Shown: positions 1 through 8,040 of the stretch, piece by piece | Numbering within the stretch: position 1 is the first letter of the stretch | Layout of the letters: each line of letters opens with the position of its first letter | Made by a program: the position numbers and the translations under genes | NCBI GenBank assembly: GCA_012033195.1 | Contig: JAAUSQ010000012.1 | Coordinates: 1 to 37,881 of the forward strand | DNA: 37,881 nucleotides | Direction: 5' to 3' | Source of the DNA: Chloroflexaceae bacterium | GTDB taxonomy: Bacteria > Chloroflexota > Chloroflexia > Chloroflexales > Chloroflexaceae | The notes under the pieces: generated by a model | Told to the model about the DNA's origin: nothing | Databases searched by the model: none | What the model saw: only the letters and a program-made list of their open reading frames with translations

Positions 1-776
1 TGATGTTCGAGCACCAATGTTTCACCCGGTTGCTCATCATCGTGATCGTGGTCGTGGTCGTGATTGTGATCGTGGTCGTGGTCGTGGTTGTGGTCGTGGT
101 CATGACCATCATCTGCGTCTTCGTCGTCTTCGTCGTCTAGTTCACGCTCGATATCGTCATCATCAGCGATATCGTCGATCACATCTTCATCGTCAAAGTC
201 ATCATCCTCGTCATCTTCGGCATCATCGAGGAACTCGTGCAGCGCTTGCCCTTCGACAATCGTTTCGAGCGCGACCGTCAACTGGTCGCCCTGTTGGGCG
301 AGGCGAGGCTCTTCAAGCTCTTTAAGCACTACATGGCGCTCACGGATCATATCCATCCCACGCTCAACCGTTTCGTCGCTAATTGCTTCCATATCGAGTG
401 GAAGGCGGATTGTGCGATAGTCGGGCAGTGTCACGGAGGGGGGCACCGGCACGGTAACACGAAACCGGAAACTTTCTTCCGATGGCTCGACCGAGACGAG
501 CGACGCCTGCCCCACCGGAACAATATTTTCTTGTTCGAGCGCCTGCTTGAACGACTTATTGATCAGGTCGTCGGTCGCTTCTTCAAGCAGGGCTTCACGT
601 CCAAAATAGTTTTCAACAATAAAGCGGGGCGCTTTGCCCTTACGAAACCCTGGAATAGTATATTTCTGGGAGATACGCCGAGCAGCACGGTCAAGCCCTT
701 TCTGGACCTGGTCTTTATCAAGCTCGACATCCAGGGCAATCAAACTCCTGGGCAATTTCTCTGTAGTAACTTTCAC
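1..776 (-). CDS. tig: Trigger factor (peptidyl-prolyl isomerase chaperone), C-terminus cut by the window edge; probable GTG start
   Basis: Minus-strand translation reads VKVTTEKLPRSLIALDVELDKDQVQKGLDRAARRISQKYTIPGFRKGKAPRFIVENYFGREALLEEATDDLINKSFKQALEQENIVPVG..., a typical trigger factor N-terminus. The frame is open to position 1. It is not in the ORF list because of its non-ATG start and missing stop. Confidence 0.9.
   Translation of the reverse strand, partial: MKVTTEKLPRSLIALDVELDKDQVQKGLDRAARRISQKYTIPGFRKGKAPRFIVENYFGREALLEEATDDLINKSFKQALEQENIVPVGQASLVSVEPSEESFRFRVTVPVPPSVTLPDYRTIRLPLDMEAISDETVERGMDMIRERHVVLKELEEPRLAQQGDQLTVALETIVEGQALHEFLDDAEDDEDDDFDDEDVIDDIADDDDIERELDDEDDEDADDGHDHDHNHDHDHDHNHDHDHDHDDEQPGETLVLEH
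40..105. repeat. Low-complexity GTGGTC-type tract with two tandem 24-nt units (44-67 and 68-91, one mismatch), coding for alternating His/Asp in trigger factor
   Basis: gatcgtggtcgtggtcgtgattgt / gatcgtggtcgtggtcgtggttgt; minus-strand translation HDHDHNHDHDHDHNHDHDHDH. Confidence 0.85.
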
Positions 777-1113
777 CGAATACGTACTCCATTCTATAGG
801 CCAACCCTGCACCAGTTCGCAGGATATCTGGTACTTCTTGCAACAGCACCGGGATGTCGTACATACGACCATAAGGCGTAGTAGGAGCCGGGTACAAACA
901 GAGAAGGTGTGCGCCGGTTCCCGGTTGTACGATATTGCGCTGATGCTTTTCTTTATATATAGGCTGCTCGACGTTGGAAATACAGACGTTTGCTGGTTGC
1001 TTTTTACTTTTGCCTATTTTAGCATACAAGATACGACGATGCCAATGCAGTAGTACCGCCTGTTCAACAGCCGCCTGACAGATCGGGGGGCTTCAATCGG
1101 TGCGTTCCTAAAT

Positions 1114-1143
1114 TTGAAGAAGGGCACTGGATTGAGGTATAAT
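1114..1143 (+). promoter_or_regulatory. Candidate sigma70-like promoter for the UDG operon
   Basis: TTGAAG, 18-bp spacer, perfect TATAAT at 1138-1143, about 60 bp upstream of the GTG start at 1206. Confidence 0.5.
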
Positions 1144-1205
1144 GCAAGAGAACGCAAAAGAAAAGTTTTTTGTAGCGTTAATAACTAGGAAGTATTATTG
1201 TATTC

Positions 1206-1841
1206 GTGACATCGGAACAGGAAACACTACAGACCCTTGCAGCACAGATCAGTCAATGTACATTGTGTGCCCTACATCAGGGCCGTATTCGGGCCGTCCC
1301 CGGTGAGGGGCCTGCGGATGCCGAATTGATGTTGATTGGGGAGGGGCCAGGGTATCACGAGAATCGCCAGGGCCGCCCGTTTGTGGGGCCGTCAGGTCAA
1401 TTCCTGGATGAGTTGCTGGCAACCGCGCGGCTACGTCGGCAGGATGTCTTTATTGCCAATGTGGTGAAGTGCCGCCCGCCCGACAACCGCGACCCGCTGC
1501 CCAATGAAGTAGATACCTGTACGTCAACCTATCTGCACAAACAGATCGAACTGATTGATCCGAAGGTAATCGTAACACTGGGGCGCTATTCAATGGCACT
1601 CTTTTTTCCCAAAGAGAAGATTTCGAAAATTCATGGGCAACCCCGACGGATTGGCGGGCGCTTGATTGTGCCAATGATCCACCCTGCCGCCGCTTTGCAT
1701 CAGCCCAAAAACCGGGCACTGATCGAAGAAGATTTCCGCCGCCTGCCCGAGTTTCTGGCCCGCGCCGAGCACGCGGCCAGTCAGCCCGAATCGCCTGCCG
1801 ATGATGAGTCACCAGCCGCAGAACAGCTAAGTATGTTTTAA
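1206..1841 (+). CDS. Uracil-DNA glycosylase, family 4 (Fe-S type)
   Basis: CTLC near the N-terminus, GEGPGYHENRQGRPFVGPSG motif, VVKCRPPDNRDPLPNEVDTC cysteine pair, MIHPAA motif. Confidence 0.9.
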   Translation: MTSEQETLQTLAAQISQCTLCALHQGRIRAVPGEGPADAELMLIGEGPGYHENRQGRPFVGPSGQFLDELLATARLRRQDVFIANVVKCRPPDNRDPLPNEVDTCTSTYLHKQIELIDPKVIVTLGRYSMALFFPKEKISKIHGQPRRIGGRLIVPMIHPAAALHQPKNRALIEEDFRRLPEFLARAEHAASQPESPADDESPAAEQLSMF

Positions 1842-2458
1842 TGAAGACCTATCAACTCTCTGCTACCGGACGCCGAATGGCGCTTGTGCTTCTGCTTGCC
1901 GCCCTTGCTATCTGGGCCTTTGCGCTCTGGAGTTTTCGGAGTACGCTCAGCCTGGATTATAACCCGCTCAACCTGTGGCCCTCGTTGCAGGCCAGCATCG
2001 CGGCGGGCCTGACCGTCAGCCAGATTGTCCCAGCCCTGCTGATGCTGGTGCTGATTGTGGCAACGCCCCTGGTGATCTGGAACCTGCTGGAAGAGTGGGC
2101 CGCAAGCTACACCCCGACGGAAGAAGGGTTGCGCTTCAGTTCGCTTGGGGTCGATCTGGTTTACCCCTGGGTGGGTATCCAGGCGATTCGCCGGGTGGAC
2201 GATGACAGCAACGATCCGATGGACGAATTGATACTGGCCGAAGATTACACCGGCCAGATTACAAACCCGCTGCTGCGCTTCTTACACGGGCAGGCCTACG
2301 GACGGCGCACGTTGCCGCTGTATGCGGGCCTTGCCGACCGTGACGAGTTGCTGGAAACGATCCGGCAGTATACCGGCCTCGCTGCCGTGCCCGCCGCCGA
2401 ACTCGCTCCCGCCGATCCGGTCGCGCCGCAGCACCCAACCCAGGACACGCAGGTGTAG
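1841..2458 (+). CDS. Hypothetical membrane protein with two predicted TM segments
   Basis: ATG overlaps the UDG stop (taATG). Hydrophobic stretches MALVLLLAALAIWAFALW and IVPALLMLVLIVATPLVIW. Confidence 0.7.
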   Translation: MKTYQLSATGRRMALVLLLAALAIWAFALWSFRSTLSLDYNPLNLWPSLQASIAAGLTVSQIVPALLMLVLIVATPLVIWNLLEEWAASYTPTEEGLRFSSLGVDLVYPWVGIQAIRRVDDDSNDPMDELILAEDYTGQITNPLLRFLHGQAYGRRTLPLYAGLADRDELLETIRQYTGLAAVPAAELAPADPVAPQHPTQDTQV

Positions 2459-2460
2459 CT

Positions 2461-3636
2461 ATGGCACGAAAAGCAATTAAAGGACTTTATTATATTACTC
2501 ATATCGATAATCTTTCATCTATTTTGAAATGGGGTATCTTATCGCACGAATTAATAGAGCAGCAAAATATAAAGTATAGACCCATCTATGATCAGAATAT
2601 TGTTTCTCACCGCCAGCAACGACAGACTCCAGATGATAAGAGTCTGTGGTATTTTGCTAATTTGTATTTTCAACCTAGAAACCCTATGCTTTATCGTGTT
2701 TATGTAGGAGAAAATAGACGTGATATTGCAGTTGTCGAGATCAACCCAAAGGTATTAAATAAGCCTGGTGTCTATATAACAAATGGAAATGCAGCTAGCA
2801 ATGCATCAGATATATTTCCTGCTAAACAGGGTATTCAAGAAATAAATCAACTAAAAGAGATTCTGGATAAAGAATGGTGGAATTCAGATGATGGATCAAA
2901 ACGAAAAATTATGGCAGAATGTTTAGTTCCTGAATATGTTGATCCATCTTATATTACAGCTATTTACGTTCCAACTCATGAGGCTGTCAATAAATTAAAA
3001 GCATTATTACTTGGTAATACACTAGACATTATCCCAGAACCGTATATGTTTTTTGTGCCGCTTCAACGCACACAAATTACTCCTGTGTTTAATCTGGTTG
3101 AAGGAGATATGTTCTTCTCACGTGCTCAAACGCTGACAATCAGTGTTAATACTAAAGGAGTAATGGGCAAGGGGCTGGCAGCCAGAGCTAAATACCAGTT
3201 TCCTGATGTCTATGTGCGGTATCAGGAAGTGTGCCGTGGGCGAAATCCGCAACTAAAATTAAGTATACCTTATCTCTACAAAAGGGAGACTCCTATCGAT
3301 TATGATCTTGCTGATGCATCGAACATGCTTCCAGGAATTAATAATGAAAAATGGTTTTTATTGTTTGCAACAAAAGGACACTGGAAAGAGCAATCAGATC
3401 TGAGAAGTATAGAGCGAGGCTTGGAATGGATTTCTAAAAACTACCAACAAGAAGGTATCAAATCACTGGCTTTACCTGCATTAGGCTGCGGGTTGGGGGG
3501 ACTTGAATGGAGCGAGGTTGGCCCACTGATGTGTCGATACCTTGTAAACCTGAATATTTCGGTACGTATCTACCTTCCGAGAGAGAAAGAAATACCACCT
3601 GAACAACTTACGACAGATTTTTTGCTTGGTACCTAG
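2461..3636 (+). CDS. DarT-like DNA ADP-ribosyltransferase (DUF4433) fused to a DarG-like macrodomain
   Basis: N-terminal part: YYITHIDNLSSILKWGILSH, SLWYFANLYFQPRNPMLYRVY and MAECLVPEYV (candidate catalytic Glu153), as in DarT. C-terminal part from about residue 208: VFNLVEGDMF...VNTKGVMGKGLAARAKYQFPDVYVRYQEVC...FATKGHW...LALPALGCGLGGLEWSEV, as in the DarG macrodomain. One continuous 391-aa ORF. Confidence 0.85.
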   Translation: MARKAIKGLYYITHIDNLSSILKWGILSHELIEQQNIKYRPIYDQNIVSHRQQRQTPDDKSLWYFANLYFQPRNPMLYRVYVGENRRDIAVVEINPKVLNKPGVYITNGNAASNASDIFPAKQGIQEINQLKEILDKEWWNSDDGSKRKIMAECLVPEYVDPSYITAIYVPTHEAVNKLKALLLGNTLDIIPEPYMFFVPLQRTQITPVFNLVEGDMFFSRAQTLTISVNTKGVMGKGLAARAKYQFPDVYVRYQEVCRGRNPQLKLSIPYLYKRETPIDYDLADASNMLPGINNEKWFLLFATKGHWKEQSDLRSIERGLEWISKNYQQEGIKSLALPALGCGLGGLEWSEVGPLMCRYLVNLNISVRIYLPREKEIPPEQLTTDFLLGT

Positions 3637-3698
3637 TATCATTACGTAAAGCATTGTTTTATTGGAAGAATAATACACCATATGGTGATGGTAATGCT

Positions 3699-5378
3699 AT
3701 GACAACAGACAAACTACGATTACTCCCTCTGGGTGGCGCTGGCGAAGTCGGGCGCAATATGTGGGTGCTTGAGTACGCGGATGAGATCCTTATCCTCGAC
3801 TGTGGCGTGATGTTCCCCGAAGCCGATATGCTCGGTGTCGATCTGGTGCTGCCCGATATCACTTACCTGCGTGACCGGCTCGAAAAAATCCAGGGTATTC
3901 TGCTGACCCACGGCCACGAAGACCACGTCGGCGCAGTGCCCCACCTGATCGGCGACCTCGGCTACCCACCAATTTATGGCACACCGCTGACGCTGGGCAT
4001 TGTCAACGGCAAATTGAAAGAGCATCGCCTGCTCGATAAAGTTACCCGCATACCAATTGATGACAGCGACCCCTTCGAGGTGGGCAGCTTCATTGTGGAG
4101 CCGTTCCCGATTGCCCACTCCATCCCGGATGCCGTCGGCTTTGCAATCACTACTCCGGTCGGTATGGTAATCTACCTGACCGACTGGAAGTTTGATCACG
4201 CGCCCGTCGATGGTAAGCCCACCGATATTGCCAAGCTCGCCGAACTGGGTCGCCGCAAGCCGCTGCTGCTGGTAACCGACTGTGTGCGCGTTGAGTCGCG
4301 GGGCTACACGCCGAGTGAAACTACCGTCGGCGAGGCGTTTGATAACATCTTCGCTTCAGCACCGGGCCGCATCATCATCGCAACCTTTGCCTCCAACATC
4401 AGCCGCGTCCAGCAGGCGATTGACTCGGCGGAGGCGTATGGGCGCAAAATGGCACTGGTTGGGCGCAGTATGGAGAACAATAGCAAGGTTGCATTTGAGC
4501 TTGGCTTCCTGCACGCCGAACCGGGCCTGCTAATCCGTCCGCACGAGATGAACAGCCTGCCCGATGACGAGATAGCGGTTGTGTGTACAGGCAGCCAGGG
4601 TGAGCCGATGGCCGCCCTGAGCCGGATGTCCAACCGCGACTACCCGCATGTTAAGATCAAGCCGGGTGATACCGTGGTCTTCTCGGCAACACCTATTCCA
4701 GGCAACGAGGTATCAGTTAGCCAGGTGATTAACAACCTGTTCCGGCTCGGTGCCGATGTAATCTATGGCAGCGAGGCGGGTGTCCACGTATCGGGGCACG
4801 CGGCACAAGAAGAGCTGAAGATGCTCCTGGCATTGCTGCAACCGCAGTTTGTGGTGCCCTTCCACGGCGACTACCGCCACCTTGTGCTGTATCGCAAATT
4901 GGCGATGAATATGAGCACCCAGCACTATACCAGCGACAATGTGCTGCTGGCAGAAAACGGTGCCATCCTGGAGTTTGCGTCCGGCTATGGCGAAATCGTC
5001 GATAAAACCCAGGTTGGCTATATTTATGTGGATGGTACCACCGTGGGCGATGTAGGCAATGTGGTGGTGCGCGACCGTCAGATGCTCGCAAAAGACGGTA
5101 TCTTGATGGTGGTGGTGAGTGTTGAGCGTGCATCGGGCGAATTGCTAGCAGGGCCAGATATTGTCTCACGTGGCTTTGTCCATATGCGCCAGAGCACCGA
5201 CCTGATCGAGGCAACCAAAGAATCGGTACGTGAGGCACTGCTCAGCACCAACGGCAACGCCGAAACGCACCCCGATAGCGCATACATCAATCGTAAGATC
5301 AAGGATGCCGTGAGCGAGTTTCTCTACCGCGAGACCCGCCGCCGCCCGATGGTTATTCCGGTGGTGATGGAAGTCTAG
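3699..5378 (+). CDS. rnj: Ribonuclease J (metallo-beta-lactamase/beta-CASP)
   Basis: LPLGGAGEVGRNMWVLEY, THGHEDHVGAVPHL, FASNISRVQQ, TGSQGEPMAALSRM. Internal ATG at 3699 chosen because LRLLPLGG follows shortly after it. Confidence 0.92.
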   Translation: MTTDKLRLLPLGGAGEVGRNMWVLEYADEILILDCGVMFPEADMLGVDLVLPDITYLRDRLEKIQGILLTHGHEDHVGAVPHLIGDLGYPPIYGTPLTLGIVNGKLKEHRLLDKVTRIPIDDSDPFEVGSFIVEPFPIAHSIPDAVGFAITTPVGMVIYLTDWKFDHAPVDGKPTDIAKLAELGRRKPLLLVTDCVRVESRGYTPSETTVGEAFDNIFASAPGRIIIATFASNISRVQQAIDSAEAYGRKMALVGRSMENNSKVAFELGFLHAEPGLLIRPHEMNSLPDDEIAVVCTGSQGEPMAALSRMSNRDYPHVKIKPGDTVVFSATPIPGNEVSVSQVINNLFRLGADVIYGSEAGVHVSGHAAQEELKMLLALLQPQFVVPFHGDYRHLVLYRKLAMNMSTQHYTSDNVLLAENGAILEFASGYGEIVDKTQVGYIYVDGTTVGDVGNVVVRDRQMLAKDGILMVVVSVERASGELLAGPDIVSRGFVHMRQSTDLIEATKESVREALLSTNGNAETHPDSAYINRKIKDAVSEFLYRETRRRPMVIPVVMEV

Positions 5379-5397
5379 TCTACGTGGTCCCGTGGGT

Positions 5398-5428
5398 GCC
5401 CCTCTCTGCATTGCGGTGCGCGAGGGGC
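5398..5428 (+). terminator. Probable Rho-independent terminator after RNase J
   Basis: GCCCCTC ... GAGGGGC perfect 7-bp outer stem with an inner GCA/TGC pairing, followed by TTTGTCT. Confidence 0.55.
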
Positions 5429-5489
5429 TTTGTCTATGCTGGCGTGTGCATGGCTGGCAGATACCGCCCAGAAGAGGAGTAGCCTGACG

Positions 5490-5936
5490 ATGATTCCTCC
5501 ACTGCACCCGGCAACGGTCCATTTCCCGATAGGCTTGTTGCTGGCGAATGCCCTGCTAACGGTGCTCTACCTGCGGAGCGGCAACCGTAGCCTGGAAATC
5601 AGCGCATACCATTGCCTGGTGCTGGGTTGGTTCGGGGCAGTGGTGGCAACCCTGGCGGGCAGCATCGATGCATGGCGGCAAGTCTACAGCGACCCATCTA
5701 TTCGTAATACAGCGCTGATCAACTGGGTGAATGGGCACGCCGCCAGCGGATTGTCCACCGTCTGGATCTATGGCATGGCGCTGTTGCGGCGGCGGCGCAA
5801 TCAGAATATTCTGGACGACCCACAGCAGCGGGGGGGCTATCTGCGTCTGCTGGCCCTCGGCGTTGTGGCGGTGGTAGTTGGTGGGTGGCTTGGCGGGCAA
5901 CTGGTTTATACCTTCGGGCTTGGGGTGAAAGGGTAA
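5490..5936 (+). CDS. DUF2231-type membrane protein
   Basis: MIPPLHPATVHFPIGLLLANALLTVLYL, characteristic HPATVHFPIGLL motif; agaggag RBS upstream of the 5490 ATG. Confidence 0.75.
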   Translation: MIPPLHPATVHFPIGLLLANALLTVLYLRSGNRSLEISAYHCLVLGWFGAVVATLAGSIDAWRQVYSDPSIRNTALINWVNGHAASGLSTVWIYGMALLRRRRNQNILDDPQQRGGYLRLLALGVVAVVVGGWLGGQLVYTFGLGVKG

Positions 5937-5940
5937 CGGC

Positions 5941-6621
5941 ATGGTACGCTATCTGGTCTATCGCTTTCTGTATGTAAGCATTGACCTGATGATGAAGCTC
6001 AGATGGTGGCGCTGGCGGGTCGAGGGACTAGAGAACCTGCCGCCGCGCAGCATCGGCGGGATGATCATTGCTGTAAACCATGTACACTGGCTGGATATTC
6101 TGGCGGTGGGGCGCTTGCTGCCGTTCAGCTACCGGGTGGCGTGGCTCGGCAAGTCCGAACTGTTTCGCAACCCGGTGCAACGCTGGCTATTGCAGAATAT
6201 GCACGTGATACCAGTGGATCGCGGCAAACGTGATATGGCGGCGTTGCAAGCCGCCGAAGAAGGGCTGCGGCGTGGTGAAGTACTGCTGATCTTCCCGGAG
6301 GGTACCCGCAGCAAAACGGGCATGTTGCAGAAGGGGCGCAGCGGTGCGGTGCGGCTCGCCATGCGCACCGGTGTGCCAATTATTCCGGCTGCACTGATTG
6401 GCACTCATCACGGTATAGGCGGCACCCTGCGCGGGCAAGAAGTGGTGCTGCGGATTGGCACGCCCTACTACATCAAGGCCCGCCCGGACACCGGTAACCA
6501 CAGGGCCGAGTATGTTTCGTCGGCAACCACCGACCTGATGATGCAGATTGCCGCAATGCTACCGGAGGGGTTTCGCGGACACTACCGCACCGCGTTACCA
6601 CAAGCCCGATTGGGGCCATAG
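5941..6621 (+). CDS. plsC: 1-acyl-sn-glycerol-3-phosphate acyltransferase family (PlsC-like)
   Basis: NHVHWLD (HX4D variant) and FPEGTRSKTG motifs. Confidence 0.88.
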   Translation: MVRYLVYRFLYVSIDLMMKLRWWRWRVEGLENLPPRSIGGMIIAVNHVHWLDILAVGRLLPFSYRVAWLGKSELFRNPVQRWLLQNMHVIPVDRGKRDMAALQAAEEGLRRGEVLLIFPEGTRSKTGMLQKGRSGAVRLAMRTGVPIIPAALIGTHHGIGGTLRGQEVVLRIGTPYYIKARPDTGNHRAEYVSSATTDLMMQIAAMLPEGFRGHYRTALPQARLGP

Positions 6622-6633
6622 GCGCGAGGGCAT

Positions 6634-6652
6634 AGCCTGCGCAGGCGGGCTT
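6634..6652 (-). repeat. REP-like repeat, partial copy (hairpin-2 only)
   Basis: agcctgcgcaggcgggctt is the reverse complement of aagcccgcctgcgcaggct found at 18253-18271; lies between convergent plsC and pth. Confidence 0.7.
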
Positions 6653-6667
6653 CAGTCGCCCCACCCC

Positions 6668-7234
6668 TCACGAAATATTGTACTTGTTCATCGCAGCCGT
6701 AAAGCCCTCGCGCACCACAAGCTCCACTGCATCGGCAACCTGTTCGTAAATAAAGGGCAACTCTTCCTGCTGCTCCGTCGAGAAGCGGCCCAGCACATAC
6801 GCGGCGGTATCCCAACGTGGCGGGGGCTTGTCGATGCCAACCCGCAGGCGCGGGAAGTCCTGGCTGCCCATCAGGTTGACGATGGAGCGCATACCGTTGT
6901 GGGTGCCCGCGCTGCCCCGCTGCCGCAGGCGCAACTTGCCGAAGGGCAGGTCAAGATCATCGTAGATGACCAGCAACGCTTCGGCGGGGTTGATTTTGTA
7001 CCAGCCTTTTAAGCCCACCACCGACCGACCGCTCAGGTTCATAAACGTGAATGGTCTGGCTAGCACCACCCGCTGCCCGCCGATAGTGCCCTCGGCAATG
7101 TCGGCTTGGGCGCGTTTTTTATTAAATTGCAGCCCGTGCCGTGCCGCCAATCGCTCAACACACTCGAAGCCGATATTATGGCGCGTGCGGGCATACTGTT
7201 CGCCAGGGTTGCCCAGGCCAACGATGAGCCACAT
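6668..7234 (-). CDS. pth: Peptidyl-tRNA hydrolase
   Basis: MWLIVGLGNPGEQYARTRHNIGFECVERLA, KPFTFMNLSG-like motif (ARPFTFMNLSGRSV), GSAGTHNGMRSIV. GAGGAG RBS upstream of the 7234 ATG. Confidence 0.93.
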   Translation of the reverse strand: MWLIVGLGNPGEQYARTRHNIGFECVERLAARHGLQFNKKRAQADIAEGTIGGQRVVLARPFTFMNLSGRSVVGLKGWYKINPAEALLVIYDDLDLPFGKLRLRQRGSAGTHNGMRSIVNLMGSQDFPRLRVGIDKPPPRWDTAAYVLGRFSTEQQEELPFIYEQVADAVELVVREGFTAAMNKYNIS

Positions 7235-7439
7235 GGGTTCACTTCTCCTCGCTGTCAACCATTGCCAGAACGCCATTGTTTGCTGCTCCATTGAACCTGC
7301 CACCCAGTATCATAGCACATCGCAGGCGAGAGGCAATCGGGCAGGGCAATGGTATTGCTCTAGTATGATATGCTAATACCCGGAACGTTTGTGGAAAAGA
7401 GAAAGGGATAGGTGCGGTGTACACGTCAGGAGCAAGTGG

Positions 7440-7847
7440 ATGATTGTTGCAATTGCATTGGTCGTAGTCGGGTTGCTCTTTCTGGTGCTGGCGCTCTGCA
7501 ACATCAATTTCATCACGCAGTTCATTCGCCCCAATGCTGGACGCTGGCTGCTTACCGTCGGCGTGATTGGCTTCCTGTACTTTCTCTGGAACAATCTAAT
7601 CCCAGAACTGTTCTGGTATGTGCTGGGTCTGATCGTAGCAGTGGCAATGCTCCAGGCGGCTCTGTTTCCGAATGCATCACTCTATACAAGCCGCCGCACC
7701 CGTCCACTCGTACGTCTTATTGGCAAAACAGGCTTACGTATCATCTATATTGTGCTGGCGTTCCTGCTGCTCTTGCTCAATCTGTCGATTATAGGGCTGC
7801 GCTACAGTTCGCAACTGATCGAGTTTTTGAATACGCTACCACGCTAA
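7440..7847 (+). CDS. Hypothetical small membrane protein
   Basis: MIVAIALVVVGLLFLVLALCN and further hydrophobic segments; AGGAG RBS upstream of the 7440 ATG. Confidence 0.6.
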   Translation: MIVAIALVVVGLLFLVLALCNINFITQFIRPNAGRWLLTVGVIGFLYFLWNNLIPELFWYVLGLIVAVAMLQAALFPNASLYTSRRTRPLVRLIGKTGLRIIYIVLAFLLLLLNLSIIGLRYSSQLIEFLNTLPR

Positions 7848-8040
7848 CCCGCTGGCAACCATATCGTTGCTAAAACCAATTTGATGACAACTGGTGCCGC
7901 CTGTCTCCGGGTGAATATGCTATAGTGACAAGAGGGGGCAACAGTTTGTATCCATGTGTATATCGCACTGTTATCGTTCCCCGCCTGCAACCACATCTAT
8001 CCGCAGTATCTACAATTGCATAATGGAAGAAAGGAGCACC

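Noticed and set aside
44-105. CRISPR-like or VNTR array at the window start
   Set aside because: No spacers; it is a coding low-complexity tract with 6-nt and 24-nt periodicity in trigger factor.
237-1053. Plus-strand ORFs 237..881 and 634..1053
   Set aside because: 237..881 is largely antisense to the trigger factor frame, and 634..1053 is partly antisense and partly intergenic; neither translation has recognisable family motifs.
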